Of a DNA stretch of 64,000 nucleotides, positions 32,335 through 40,226 are shown one piece after another. A model generated the notes under the pieces. That model saw nothing but the letters and a program-made list of their open reading frames with translations, did not search any database and was not told the origin of the DNA. Numbering within the stretch: position 1 is the stretch's first letter; each line of letters starts with the position of its first letter. The translations under genes and the position numbers were made by a program. The DNA is taken from contig URCF01000002.1 of NCBI GenBank assembly GCA_900546365.1, positions 62,001 through 126,000 of the forward strand, given 5' to 3'. Origin of the DNA: an uncultured Porphyromonadaceae bacterium. GTDB taxonomy: Bacteria > Bacteroidota > Bacteroidia > Bacteroidales > Muribaculaceae.

Positions 32335-32931
32335 TCAGCGGGTCAAGGCAATATTATGTTCGTCGGCAATGCGCCGCATATTGATGATGGCGTAGCGCAT
32401 ACGCCCCAGTGCGGTGTTGATGCTCACATTAGTGGCCTCAGCTATCTCCTTGAACGACATATCTTTGTAATAGCGCATCATCAGCACCTCGCGCTGGTTT
32501 TCGGGAAGCACCTCAATGATGCGGCGCACATCCTGCTGGATCTGCTCGTCAATCATGAAATCCTCAATATTCCCGTCGCACAGCTCCTTGCGGTTGAGCA
32601 CATCGGAAGAATCCTCCTCAGTGGTGGTGGACACAAGATTCTCGCTCTTCTCCTGACGGTAGTGGTCGATGATGAGATTGTGCGCAATGCGTGTGATCCA
32701 TGCGGAAAACTTGCCTGTTTCTGCATATCGGCCCTGCTTGAGGGTCATGATAGCCTTCACAAAAGTTTCCTGGAATATATCATCGGCCACATCGCGGTTT
32801 TTCACCACAGAAAGTATGTAGTTGAACACGCGTGCCTGATGACGCTTCAAAAGTATGTCAAAAGCTTGATTATCGCCTTTAATGTAAGCTGACACCAACT
32901 TGTCGTCGGTTAGCTTGGTTTTGTTCTGCAT
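32335..32931 (-). CDS. ECF RNA polymerase sigma factor
   Basis: 198 residues. Region 2 (residues ~22-95) shows DQAFDILLKRHQARVFNY, the core-binding DVADDIFQETFVKAI and the -10 reading GKFSAWITRIAHNLIIDHYR. Region 4 (~135-190) carries LPENQREVLMMRYYKDMSFKEIAEAT with the helix-turn-helix. The linker between them is acidic. No anti-sigma gene is adjacent, so the signal it answers is unknown. The leader is about 115 bases from a full promoter. Confidence 0.95.
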   Translation of the reverse strand: MQNKTKLTDDKLVSAYIKGDNQAFDILLKRHQARVFNYILSVVKNRDVADDIFQETFVKAIMTLKQGRYAETGKFSAWITRIAHNLIIDHYRQEKSENLVSTTTEEDSSDVLNRKELCDGNIEDFMIDEQIQQDVRRIIEVLPENQREVLMMRYYKDMSFKEIAEATNVSINTALGRMRYAIINMRRIADEHNIALTR

Positions 32932-33051
32932 TACTGTTCTTCTTAACTATTAGAGTAGCAGTGTATCGATAGGCAGGTATGTTTGATTTGTGTATGTTTC
33001 TGTTTTTCCAATTATCTTGTATTGCAGCCGCTTTGCGGCGCAAAACTTTTA

Positions 33052-33082
33052 CAAAGATAAAACAACCGAATGTCATTTGCAA
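33052..33082 (-). promoter_or_regulatory. Promoter of the ECF sigma gene
   Basis: On the minus strand TTG (33082-33080), 20 bases, TATCTTTG (33059-33052). The remainder of the stretch 33083-33240 has no recognised feature. Confidence 0.75.
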
Positions 33083-33240
33083 CACCTGCGCTATTGTTTT
33101 TTGGTTTTTTAGCATTACCCGCACAATAATCCGCCATTATTCCGTTCCCCAAAATTCACAAAATATTTCCACCGCGTGCACAATAATGCGAAACATCTCA
33201 GCGTTTTAACAATGTAACAACATTACCCACACCCAATAAA

Positions 33241-33414
33241 ATGCCTATGCACCACACCCCTACTTCACACCCCAAGGCCAAGTCGTCGAACGAAGCCAGC
33301 AACACATCCAACGGCCCCAGCGCCAAAACAATCGCTTTTCTAAAGCAATTTGCGCGTGCCTACACCTATCTCCCGGCATCCAAGCCTCAGCTTGCCGGCT
33401 TCATAGCCAACTAA
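33241..33414 (+). CDS. 57-residue orphan protein
   Basis: ATG at 33241, stop TAA at 33412-33414. The N-terminal half is polar and low in complexity (Ser, Asn, Lys, Pro); the C-terminal half is a conserved-looking helix and tail (PSAKTIAFLKQFARAYTYLP, then PQLAGFIAN). I recall similar short proteins in Bacteroidales with this FLKQFAR helix, but cannot name a family. A strong terminator 23 bases after the stop supports an independent transcript. Codon use is GC-rich like the core genome, not like the neighbouring recombinase. Confidence 0.6.
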   Translation: MPMHHTPTSHPKAKSSNEASNTSNGPSAKTIAFLKQFARAYTYLPASKPQLAGFIAN

Positions 33415-33436
33415 ACGCACGCCCACAACCCCATAA

Positions 33437-33471
33437 CGGCAGACACCCATCCGGTGCCTGCCGCTTTTTTT
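33437..33471 (+). terminator. Terminator of the 57-residue gene
   Basis: CGGCAG-A-CACC, 5-base loop, GGTG-C-CTGCCG (stem of 10 pairs with one mismatch), followed by seven T residues. Confidence 0.9.
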
Positions 33472-33487
33472 ATCCCCCTCAAACTAT

Positions 33488-34722
33488 ATGGCCTCAATAA
33501 AAGTAAAGTACCGACCATCTGCGATTGCCGGCCAGGAAGGCGCAATCTACTACCAGATCATCCACCAAAGAAAAGTACGACAACTCAACACTGAGTACCA
33601 CATCCTGCCCGTTGAATGGGATGAAAGTCGTTCTGTGGTTGTTACACCTCAGCAGTCCGAAGAAAGGGCATCGTTAATCCGCTCAATTCGTGATAGCATC
33701 CGCCGGGACATTGATTGTTTGACCAAGATTGACAATCAACTCGATGCCGAGAGATTGCATTATACCGCCGACGATGTGATAACCGAGTTTCACAGATATG
33801 CAAACGAGCACTCGCTGTTCAGCTTCATGGAAAGCCTTATCATCAAGTTCAAGCAAAATGGCAATGTAAGGACTTCCGAAACATACACCGCCGCGCTCAA
33901 CAGCTTCAAAAAGTTTCTTTGCGAAACAAAACGCCAAGGGCTATTCAATAAGGATGAAGATATAACGCTTGATTGCCTTACATCCGAGATGATGGAGGCA
34001 TACGAAGCGTGGCACAAACAGCGAGGCAATTCTCCCAACACCATATCTTTCTACACCAGGATACTTCGTGCGGTATATCATCGTGCGGTAGAAAACAATA
34101 TAATCGACAATCGCAATCCGTTCCGACATGTTTATACCGGGGTTGGCAAAACGGTCAAAAGGGCAATTCCCCTGTCACTCATAAAGAAAATCAAGGCACT
34201 GGATCTGTCCCTATCCCTGCCGCTTGACTATGCACGCGATATGTTTCTCATGAGCTTTTATCTTCGGGGCATGAGCTTCATCGATATGACATTTCTGAAA
34301 AAACCGATTTAAAAAACGGCTATATTGTTTACCGCCGCCGCAAGACCGGCCAGCAATTAACAATCGAGTGGACCCCGGAAATGCAATCTATCCTTGACAA
34401 ATACCCGGACAATCCAACGCAATACCTTCTGCCAATCATAAGGACCGAGGGAATCAATGAGCGATGCGCCTACCGCAACATCGGTTACAACATCAACCGC
34501 AATCTGAAAAAGATAGCCGCGATGACAGGCATCAACATGCCCCTGACGATGTATGTTGCACGCCACTCATGGGCAAGTGCCGCCAAAGCCATGGGTATTC
34601 CTCTAAGCGTGATCAGCGAAGGTTTGGGTCACGACAGCGAAGCCACCACCCGGATCTACCTCGCATCGCTTGACACTTCCGTGGTTGACAAAGCCAACAG
34701 CCTCATTCTCTCCTCGCTTTAA
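33488..34722 (+). pseudogene. Tyrosine recombinase (phage-type integrase) split by a frameshift
   Basis: The first frame (33488-34312) encodes the arm-binding region, the SAM-like core-binding domain and the start of the catalytic domain with the first Arg (YLRGMSFIDM). It then stops after MTFLKKPI. The second part, readable from about 34313 and with a first ATG at 34381, holds the rest: YRRRKTGQQL (Lys), YVARHSWASAAKAMG (box II Arg-His), LGHDSEATTRIYLA (Tyr nucleophile). One missing A in the A6 run at 34298-34303 explains the break: with one more A the frame reads on as KKTDLKNGYIVYRRRK. All catalytic residues are otherwise present, so loss is recent or the shift is bypassed by slippage. It ends 61 bases from the 3' end of tRNA-Gln. 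Confidence 0.88.
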
Positions 34723-34741
34723 CACCAATAATATATGCAAA

Positions 34742-34777
34742 AATCCGCAGGCGATTGAATATCAATGCTTGCGGATT
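34742..34777. terminator. Hairpin between the recombinase and tRNA-Gln
   Basis: AATCCGCA pairs with TGCGGATT; an inner ATTGA-ATA-TCAAT extends it. The plus strand continues CTTTG. It can end the recombinase transcript and, read leftward, the tRNA-Gln transcript. Confidence 0.7.
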
Positions 34778-34783
34778 CTTTGC

Positions 34784-34856
34784 GTTGTCTTACCAGGATT
34801 CGAACCTAGACAGGCAGAACCAAAAACTGCAGTGCTACCATTACACCATAAGACAA
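34784..34856 (-). tRNA. tRNA-Gln (anticodon UUG)
   Basis: Minus strand, 73 bases: acceptor TTGTCTT/AAGACAA, D-arm GGTGTAATGGTAGCACT, anticodon loop TTTTGGT reading TTG, T-arm GGTTCGAATCC. The last pair of the anticodon stem is a T-T mismatch (GCAGT/TCTGC). CCA is not encoded. Confidence 0.93.
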
Positions 34857-34890
34857 TCCTATTGCTGAAGGCTTTCGCCCTACAGCGGTG

Positions 34891-34922
34891 CAAAGTTAAG
34901 AATTGTTTTTCTTATCACCAAA
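34891..34922 (-). promoter_or_regulatory. Promoter of tRNA-Gln
   Basis: On the minus strand TTTG (34922-34919), 20 bases, TAACTTTG (34898-34891). It lies between the tRNA and the tyrS stop codon. Confidence 0.85.
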
Positions 34923-34925
34923 TTT

Positions 34926-36218
34926 TTATTTGGCGATGAGCAGGAAATAGTTCTTTTTGCCTTTCTGCGCAAGGATGTACTTGTCGTTGAGCAGCATATC
35001 GAGGTTTGTTTCGGCATACGGGTCGGCAACTTTCTCTTTGTTGACCGACACACCACCGCCCTGCACCATTTTGCGCATCTCACCCTTGGAGCTGAACACC
35101 GGGGCAGCATCGGTGAGGAGGTCAACAAGCTTTATGCCATCGGCAATCTGCTGACGCGACACTTCGTAGCGGGGCACACCGTCCATCACAGCCAGAAGGG
35201 TGTCCTCGTCGATACGGTGAAGTATGTCGCCGGCTTTGTTGGAGAAGAGGATCTGGGATGCCTCCACGGCGGCCTCATAGTCGGCCTCGGAGTGCACCAT
35301 AGTGGTAATCTCCTTGGCGAGGCGTTTCTGCAAGGGGCGCATGCCGGGATCTTTGGCTTGCTCTTCAACGAGTGCGGCCACCTCCTCGCGTGTCAGTTCG
35401 GTGAAAATTTTGATATATTTCTCGGCGTCGGCATCGCTGACATTGAGCCAGAACTGATAGAACTTGTAGGGAGATGTGCGTGCGGGATCGAGCCACACGT
35501 TTCCGCTTTCAGTTTTGCCGAATTTGCCACCGTCGGCTTTGGTTATGAGCGGACAGGTGAGCGCGTAGGCCTCACCGCCGAGAGTGCGGCGGATAAGCTC
35601 TGTGCCGGTGGTGATGTTGCCCCACTGGTCGGAACCGCCGAGCTGCAGACGGCAGTTTTTGTCGCGGTAGAGGGTGAGGAAGTCATACCCCTGCACGAGC
35701 TGGTAGGAAAATTCTGTGAACGACATGCCCTGCTGACTTTCGCCGGAGAGGCGTTTTTTCACAGAGTCCTTGGCCATCATATAGTTGACGGTGATATGCT
35801 TGCCCACATCGCGGATAAAATCGAGGAACGAGAATGTTTTCATCCAATCGTAGTTGTTGACCATCTCGGCGGCGTTGGGGGCGTCGCTGTCGAAGTCAAG
35901 GAACTTGGAGAGCTGCTTTTTGATAGCTTCCTGATTGTGGCGCAGAGTCTGCTCGTCGAGCAGCTTGCGCTCCTGGCTCTTCATCGATGGGTCGCCGATC
36001 ATACCGGTGGCGCCACCGACAAGGGCGATAGGTTTATGGCCGGCACGCTGGAAATGCTTCAGCATCATCACGCCCACAAGGTGGCCTATATGAAGGCTGT
36101 CGGCAGTGGGGTCAATGCCGAGGTAAGCCGTGGTCATCTCTTTTTTGAGTTGCTCATCAGTGCCCGGCATCATCTGGTGGATCATGCCGCGCCAGGTAAG
36201 TTCTTCTATAAAGTCCAT
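34926..36218 (-). CDS. tyrS: Tyrosyl-tRNA synthetase
   Basis: 430 residues, class I synthetase. HIGH motif at residues 43-46 (DSLHIGHLVGV), a tyrosine-pocket stretch (LVQGYDFLTLYRD, LGGSDQWGNITTG) and the KMSKS equivalent KFGKTESG. The C-terminal S4-like RNA-binding domain closes the protein (VQGGGVSVNKEKVADPYAE). It charges tRNA-Tyr in the cytosol. Its own promoter lies at 36245-36276. Confidence 0.98.
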   Translation of the reverse strand: MDFIEELTWRGMIHQMMPGTDEQLKKEMTTAYLGIDPTADSLHIGHLVGVMMLKHFQRAGHKPIALVGGATGMIGDPSMKSQERKLLDEQTLRHNQEAIKKQLSKFLDFDSDAPNAAEMVNNYDWMKTFSFLDFIRDVGKHITVNYMMAKDSVKKRLSGESQQGMSFTEFSYQLVQGYDFLTLYRDKNCRLQLGGSDQWGNITTGTELIRRTLGGEAYALTCPLITKADGGKFGKTESGNVWLDPARTSPYKFYQFWLNVSDADAEKYIKIFTELTREEVAALVEEQAKDPGMRPLQKRLAKEITTMVHSEADYEAAVEASQILFSNKAGDILHRIDEDTLLAVMDGVPRYEVSRQQIADGIKLVDLLTDAAPVFSSKGEMRKMVQGGGVSVNKEKVADPYAETNLDMLLNDKYILAQKGKKNYFLLIAK

Positions 36219-36244
36219 AGTTGTATATCTATCATTTTATGGCA

Positions 36245-36276
36245 CAAAAGTACGCCAAATTATCTTAAGGAGCAAA
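36245..36276 (-). promoter_or_regulatory. Promoter of tyrS
   Basis: On the minus strand TTTG (36276-36273), 20 bases, TACTTTTG (36252-36245), 26 bases before the ATG. No T-box-like leader is present. Confidence 0.85.
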
Positions 36277-36293
36277 CATTGGTTCTGTTTCCC

Positions 36294-37592
36294 CTACTTT
36301 CTCTTCACCACTATCGACACCGCCACCATCACTGCCAGCACCCAGGGATAGAACAGATAGGGCCACGGAGCAGCGGGGCTGATTCCGGCAAGTGCGGTGG
36401 CGAGTAATGTCTGCGCCCCATAGGGAATGAGGCACTGCACAATGCACGAAGCGGTGTCGAGCAGCGAGGCGGCTTTGCGTGGTGCCACTCCGTAGCGTCG
36501 GCTGATCTCGCGGCTGATAGGGCCTACTGTGATGATGGCCACAGTGTTGTTGGCCGTGCATAGGTTCACCACCGCTGTGAGCACGGCAATGCACGCCTGT
36601 GCGCCACGGCTTCCATGCACATAGCGTGTGAGGCATCTGAGCACAAAATCAATGCCTCCCATAGCTTTAACCATTCCGAGCATACCGGCAGCCATGAGGG
36701 TGATCACGATCAGATTGCCCATCGAGTCGATACCTTCGCCGAGCATTCCAGCAGCATCCATGGGGTTCATGCCGTTGACCAGTCCTATGGCAAGAGTGGC
36801 CAATATACCCACAGAGAGCACTATGGTGACATTGACGCCCAGCAGAGCGAGGAGGATGATCAGCGCATACGGAGCTATCAGCTCCCACCTGATTCCGGAG
36901 GCGGAGGGGTGGACATACATCCCGCCGCCGAGCATCAGATATACCACAAGGGTGACCAACGCCGCCGGAAGCACTATCAATATGTTGGCCCGGAACTTCG
37001 ACCTCATGCTGCACCCTTGGGTGCGGGTGGCAGCGATGGTGGTGTCGGAGATAAACGACAGGTTGTCGCCGAAAAATGCGCCGGAGAGCACTGCTGCCAC
37101 GAAAAACGGCACCGCGCCGTGGGCACTATTGGCCATCTCTACCGCCAACGGTGTCAGCGCCACAACGGTGCCCACGCTTGTGCCCACAGCCATCGACACC
37201 AGACAAGCGGCCATGAACACACCCGGCACAAGCATCCCGGGCGGCAATATGCTGACCACAGCCTGCACCGTGGCGTCCACCGAGCCTATACCTTTGGCCA
37301 GGGCAGCAAAAGCTCCGGCGAGCACAAACACCCATAGCATATACATTATGTCGGTGTGCGCCGCCGCCTGGCTATAGGTGTCGATACGGGACTGCAACGG
37401 GTGGCCACGGTATATCACCACGCTCCACACCGATGCTGTGGCGAGTGCTACAGCGATGGGCATCTTGTAGAAATCGCCAATCACCACCGACACCACCACA
37501 TACATGCACAGGAACAACACCACCGGCGACAAAGCCAGCCATCCCTTGCGCCACCCAACATTCATTTTTTCTGTACTATTGCACATATCCAT
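36294..37592 (-). CDS. NhaC-family Na+/H+ antiporter
   Basis: 432 residues from the ATG at 37592; later in-frame ATGs at 37586 and 37565 are also possible. Eleven or so membrane helices. Family features: PLAVEMANSAHGAVPF and SGAFFGDNLSFISDTTIAA with buried polar and acidic residues, and the charged TRTQGCSMRSKFRAN loop. It probably exchanges internal Na+ for H+ (or a related solute pair). A sodium exporter fits a cell that uses a sodium-pumping decarboxylase. A -7 box TATCTTTG (minus, 37614-37607) is 14 bases upstream. Confidence 0.9.
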   Translation of the reverse strand: MDMCNSTEKMNVGWRKGWLALSPVVLFLCMYVVVSVVIGDFYKMPIAVALATASVWSVVIYRGHPLQSRIDTYSQAAAHTDIMYMLWVFVLAGAFAALAKGIGSVDATVQAVVSILPPGMLVPGVFMAACLVSMAVGTSVGTVVALTPLAVEMANSAHGAVPFFVAAVLSGAFFGDNLSFISDTTIAATRTQGCSMRSKFRANILIVLPAALVTLVVYLMLGGGMYVHPSASGIRWELIAPYALIILLALLGVNVTIVLSVGILATLAIGLVNGMNPMDAAGMLGEGIDSMGNLIVITLMAAGMLGMVKAMGGIDFVLRCLTRYVHGSRGAQACIAVLTAVVNLCTANNTVAIITVGPISREISRRYGVAPRKAASLLDTASCIVQCLIPYGAQTLLATALAGISPAAPWPYLFYPWVLAVMVAVSIVVKRK

Positions 37593-37631
37593 TGTGTTTC
37601 GAGCCACAAAGATAGTAATTTATACCGAGAA

Positions 37632-37666
37632 AGCGGGCCGGCCTGCATATGCGAGGTCGGTCCGCT
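37632..37666. terminator. Inverted repeat between the glutaminase-like and NhaC genes
   Basis: AGCGGGCCGGCCT and AGGTCGGTCCGCT pair over 13 positions with two G-T pairs (plus strand) around the loop GCATATGCG. It is 30 bases after the glutaminase-like stop. Read leftward the two wobble pairs become mismatches, so termination strength is uncertain. Confidence 0.5.
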
Positions 37667-37695
37667 CAACGAATCAAAGGTATATTTTCGAGGTA

Positions 37696-38655
37696 TTATT
37701 TTTCAAACTTCACACTCTCGCCTGAGAATGCGTTGACACCAAGCTGATTGGCGATATAGGCCACAGCGTGAGCCGCTTTGGGCGACACGCCCTTGCCGTT
37801 GACCTTAGGCGAATAGGCTGCGATGCCCAGCACTCCCGGCACCACTCCGAGCACGCCGCCGCCAAAACCGGCCTGCGCGGGGACTCCGCTCACCACAAGC
37901 CATTGCATTGACATCTTGTGCATACCCTTGGCGGCTATCGCTGCCACGACCCGGCGCGACACAGAGCTGTCAAACAACTCATTGCCAGTCTCCGGATTGC
38001 GTCCTCCCGCAGCAATGGTGGCACCCATCTCGGCGAGCTGCCTTGTGGTGGCGCGCATGGCTGTCAAACGAGTGTAGAGGTCAATGGCTATCTGAGCATT
38101 GTCGTAAAGCACAAATTCCGATTCGGCCAAACGGTTTTCAACATCGGCAGCCTGATTGTCGGCGGTGAGACGCTTGTAGAGATTGTCATCAAGCACGGGG
38201 CTGTCTCCGGCCAATCCAATCATCATTGACGAAATGATATCGAATTTGCCATCGCTGTCGCCGGTGGGCTCGATGATGCTCACTGCTCTTACCCCGCGAC
38301 GATTGACGGGAAGATGGTGCGGCTTGGGAGTGGAGGGACACCCTTTCCCTTTGGAGTTGCATCCGCAGCCACCGTTGAGCTTTTCCATCACCTCCTTGGC
38401 CGACTCGTTCTGAGAGAACAGAGTGGTATATACAGGCACCTTGGCAATGTTGCCCATGGCAAAAGCCTTGTCCACATCACCGGCCTCCACCACAGTGCCG
38501 TCGGTGAGCATGACGGTGATGGCGAAATCATCGGGGTTGGCATCACTCACGCGGAAGTCTTCCACTCCGCATTGTTCGTTCTTGAACTTGCTGTAGGCAT
38601 CAGCCACAACATTCTTCACATCCTGGATTTTTATTGTTCTTTCCATAGTTTTCAT
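37696..38655 (-). CDS. Glutaminase homologue lacking the catalytic serine
   Basis: 319 residues, close to GlsA-type glutaminases (~310). The C-terminal core is recognisable: YTRLTAMRATTRQLAEMGAT, SSVSRRVVAAIAAKGMH, VSGVPAQAGFGGGVLGVVPG. In active enzymes the serine of the Ser-x-x-Lys motif (as in QSISKV) is the nucleophile; here the aligned segment FAMGNIAKVPVY has Asn69 in its place, with Lys72 kept. A cysteine-rich insert (GGCGCNSKGKGC) follows the early domain and is not usual. Binding without catalysis, or an altered chemistry, is therefore more likely than ordinary glutamine hydrolysis. An ATG at 38646 is an alternative start. Confidence 0.8.
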   Translation of the reverse strand: MKTMERTIKIQDVKNVVADAYSKFKNEQCGVEDFRVSDANPDDFAITVMLTDGTVVEAGDVDKAFAMGNIAKVPVYTTLFSQNESAKEVMEKLNGGCGCNSKGKGCPSTPKPHHLPVNRRGVRAVSIIEPTGDSDGKFDIISSMMIGLAGDSPVLDDNLYKRLTADNQAADVENRLAESEFVLYDNAQIAIDLYTRLTAMRATTRQLAEMGATIAAGGRNPETGNELFDSSVSRRVVAAIAAKGMHKMSMQWLVVSGVPAQAGFGGGVLGVVPGVLGIAAYSPKVNGKGVSPKAAHAVAYIANQLGVNAFSGESVKFEK

Positions 38656-38692
38656 GAAGGGTTAGTTATATTTTCATTACTGCACATACAAC

Positions 38693-38723
38693 GACGGCCC
38701 GCCGAGAAAGTTGGCAGGCCGTC
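38693..38723 (-). terminator. Terminator-like hairpin after the DcaP-like channel gene
   Basis: On the minus strand GACGGCCTGCC, a 9-base loop, GGCGGGCCGTC (one mismatch in 11). It lies 23 bases after the leftward stop and upstream of the glutaminase-like gene. Confidence 0.6.
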
Positions 38724-38746
38724 CTATTAATTAACCTTTTTAAGAT

Positions 38747-40036
38747 TTAGAAACTATATTGAATCATAGCCTCCACACGGTTGGATGTGCCGCGCTGGCC
38801 ATCGTAATTGTTGCGGGTACCGTAGAGATATCCCACGCCGAGACGCAGGTCGCGGATGGGGTCATAGAACGCTGAAGCTGACACATACTGGCTGTAGCGG
38901 AACGCATCGGGTCCGAGGGCGCTTTGGTCGTAAACACGCACCTGGCTGTAGGATGCCGCGAGGAAGAATTTGCTAACGGGAGCGAATTTCAGTCCCAGCT
39001 CATAGTTCATGGTTTTAGGAGCAATCATCTTGCCGGGGGTGGAGCTTTGGATCAGGTCGTAGCCGTTGCCAAACAAATCGTTGATATAATGTCCGTACCC
39101 CTGGCCGTAAGCACCGATGAAATATGTGCCGAACCCGTAGCCGAGATCTATGGCACCGCTGAGCTGTGCAGCCCATCCGAAGCGGAATTTATTCTCACCT
39201 GTAAGGGTGTTGCGGTAGGTCATGTTGCGGATCAAACCGGCGGCTCTCACATGGCTGTTCTTACCCCATGAATACTGCACATTCACAGGAATATCAGGCA
39301 CACGCTGGCTGATTTTAGAGGTGCCGTCGCCGTAGGTGGCGGTGATTTCCGGTACCTCCACCCCCACACCCAGCGACCAATGTTTGCCGAAAGTGGGTCG
39401 GTAGCGCACGAGGATATTCTTGGTGGTTGACTCGCCCACACCGCCCTGGTCGTCAACAGTGGGTGTACAGGCGGCGAGGTCGGTCCAGGTGCTCACTGCC
39501 AAACCAGCGGTCACCTTGCCCAGCGACACATAGGCCTGCTTGAGGCGAAGTCCGTAGGCATGGTCACCGCCACCGACAAACCATGTTTGGATATAAGCCT
39601 GATAGTAGCCGAACTTCGAGCTGCGGCCCGCCAGCTGGAGGAATATCGTGGAATGATTGGCCGAGCCGCCAAACTGCTGGCGATATTCTGGGGAGTTGGG
39701 CACGTGGTTGAAATACGGGGTGAACGAAGGTCCGTCGGTGTTCTCACCGTTGAAATCATAGTACACCGAGCCTTTCACATAGCCGCCAATACCGAGGGCC
39801 ACCTTGCCCTCGCGGTCAAGAAACAGGAAACGGGGTGAATTGGGGTCGCTGAAATGTAGCTCGCGTGTGTCATACATGATTGCCACAAGGTCCCTGCCCT
39901 TCTGATGGTCACCGCTCACCACGATGGCTCGTTCGGGTATGAGAAATGTGTCGGGTTTTTCTACAGGCTCGAAAGCCTTGGCACCAAAGGCGCACACAAG
40001 CATGGCAGTTGCTGCGATAATCGGCTTTGAATTCAT
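38747..40036 (-). CDS. DcaP-like trimeric outer-membrane channel
   Basis: 429 residues from the ATG at 40036, with a signal peptide (NSKPIIAATAMLVCAFGAKA). The mature sequence is a long beta-barrel with regular aromatic girdle strands (YYQAYIQTWFVGG, LRLKQAYVSLG, RVEAMIQYSF) and a C-terminal Phe, as needed for outer-membrane insertion. The region LGIGGYVKGSVYYDF opens the barrel. The family assignment rests on overall resemblance to DcaP-type porins; the substrate is unknown. Confidence 0.78.
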   Translation of the reverse strand: MNSKPIIAATAMLVCAFGAKAFEPVEKPDTFLIPERAIVVSGDHQKGRDLVAIMYDTRELHFSDPNSPRFLFLDREGKVALGIGGYVKGSVYYDFNGENTDGPSFTPYFNHVPNSPEYRQQFGGSANHSTIFLQLAGRSSKFGYYQAYIQTWFVGGGDHAYGLRLKQAYVSLGKVTAGLAVSTWTDLAACTPTVDDQGGVGESTTKNILVRYRPTFGKHWSLGVGVEVPEITATYGDGTSKISQRVPDIPVNVQYSWGKNSHVRAAGLIRNMTYRNTLTGENKFRFGWAAQLSGAIDLGYGFGTYFIGAYGQGYGHYINDLFGNGYDLIQSSTPGKMIAPKTMNYELGLKFAPVSKFFLAASYSQVRVYDQSALGPDAFRYSQYVSASAFYDPIRDLRLGVGYLYGTRNNYDGQRGTSNRVEAMIQYSF

Positions 40037-40131
40037 ACTCAATAAATAAATAGTGAATAGTAATGGATTATTTGTTAGTTATACTACAAATAACACACCT
40101 CCCGCCGGTTTCGTTCCGACCACACCTCATA

Positions 40132-40183
40132 AAAAAGCTGCCCAACCGGCCAACTTTTGCAAGCAAGCCGGATTGGACAGCCT
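40132..40183 (-). terminator. Terminator of the FadL-type gene
   Basis: On the minus strand GGCTGTCCAATCCGGC and GCCGGTTGGGCAGC pair with a small bulge, followed by six T residues. It lies about 45 bases after the leftward stop. Confidence 0.85.
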
Positions 40184-40226
40184 TTTACTAATGATATAAT
40201 ACTATATAATATAGGTGTACTCGCTA

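Noticed and set aside
34298..34312. Programmed -1 frameshifting in the recombinase
   Set aside because: Zero-frame codons are AAA-AAA-CCG, which is not the standard X-XXY-YYZ slippery arrangement, and no downstream stem was identified; mutation or read error is simpler.
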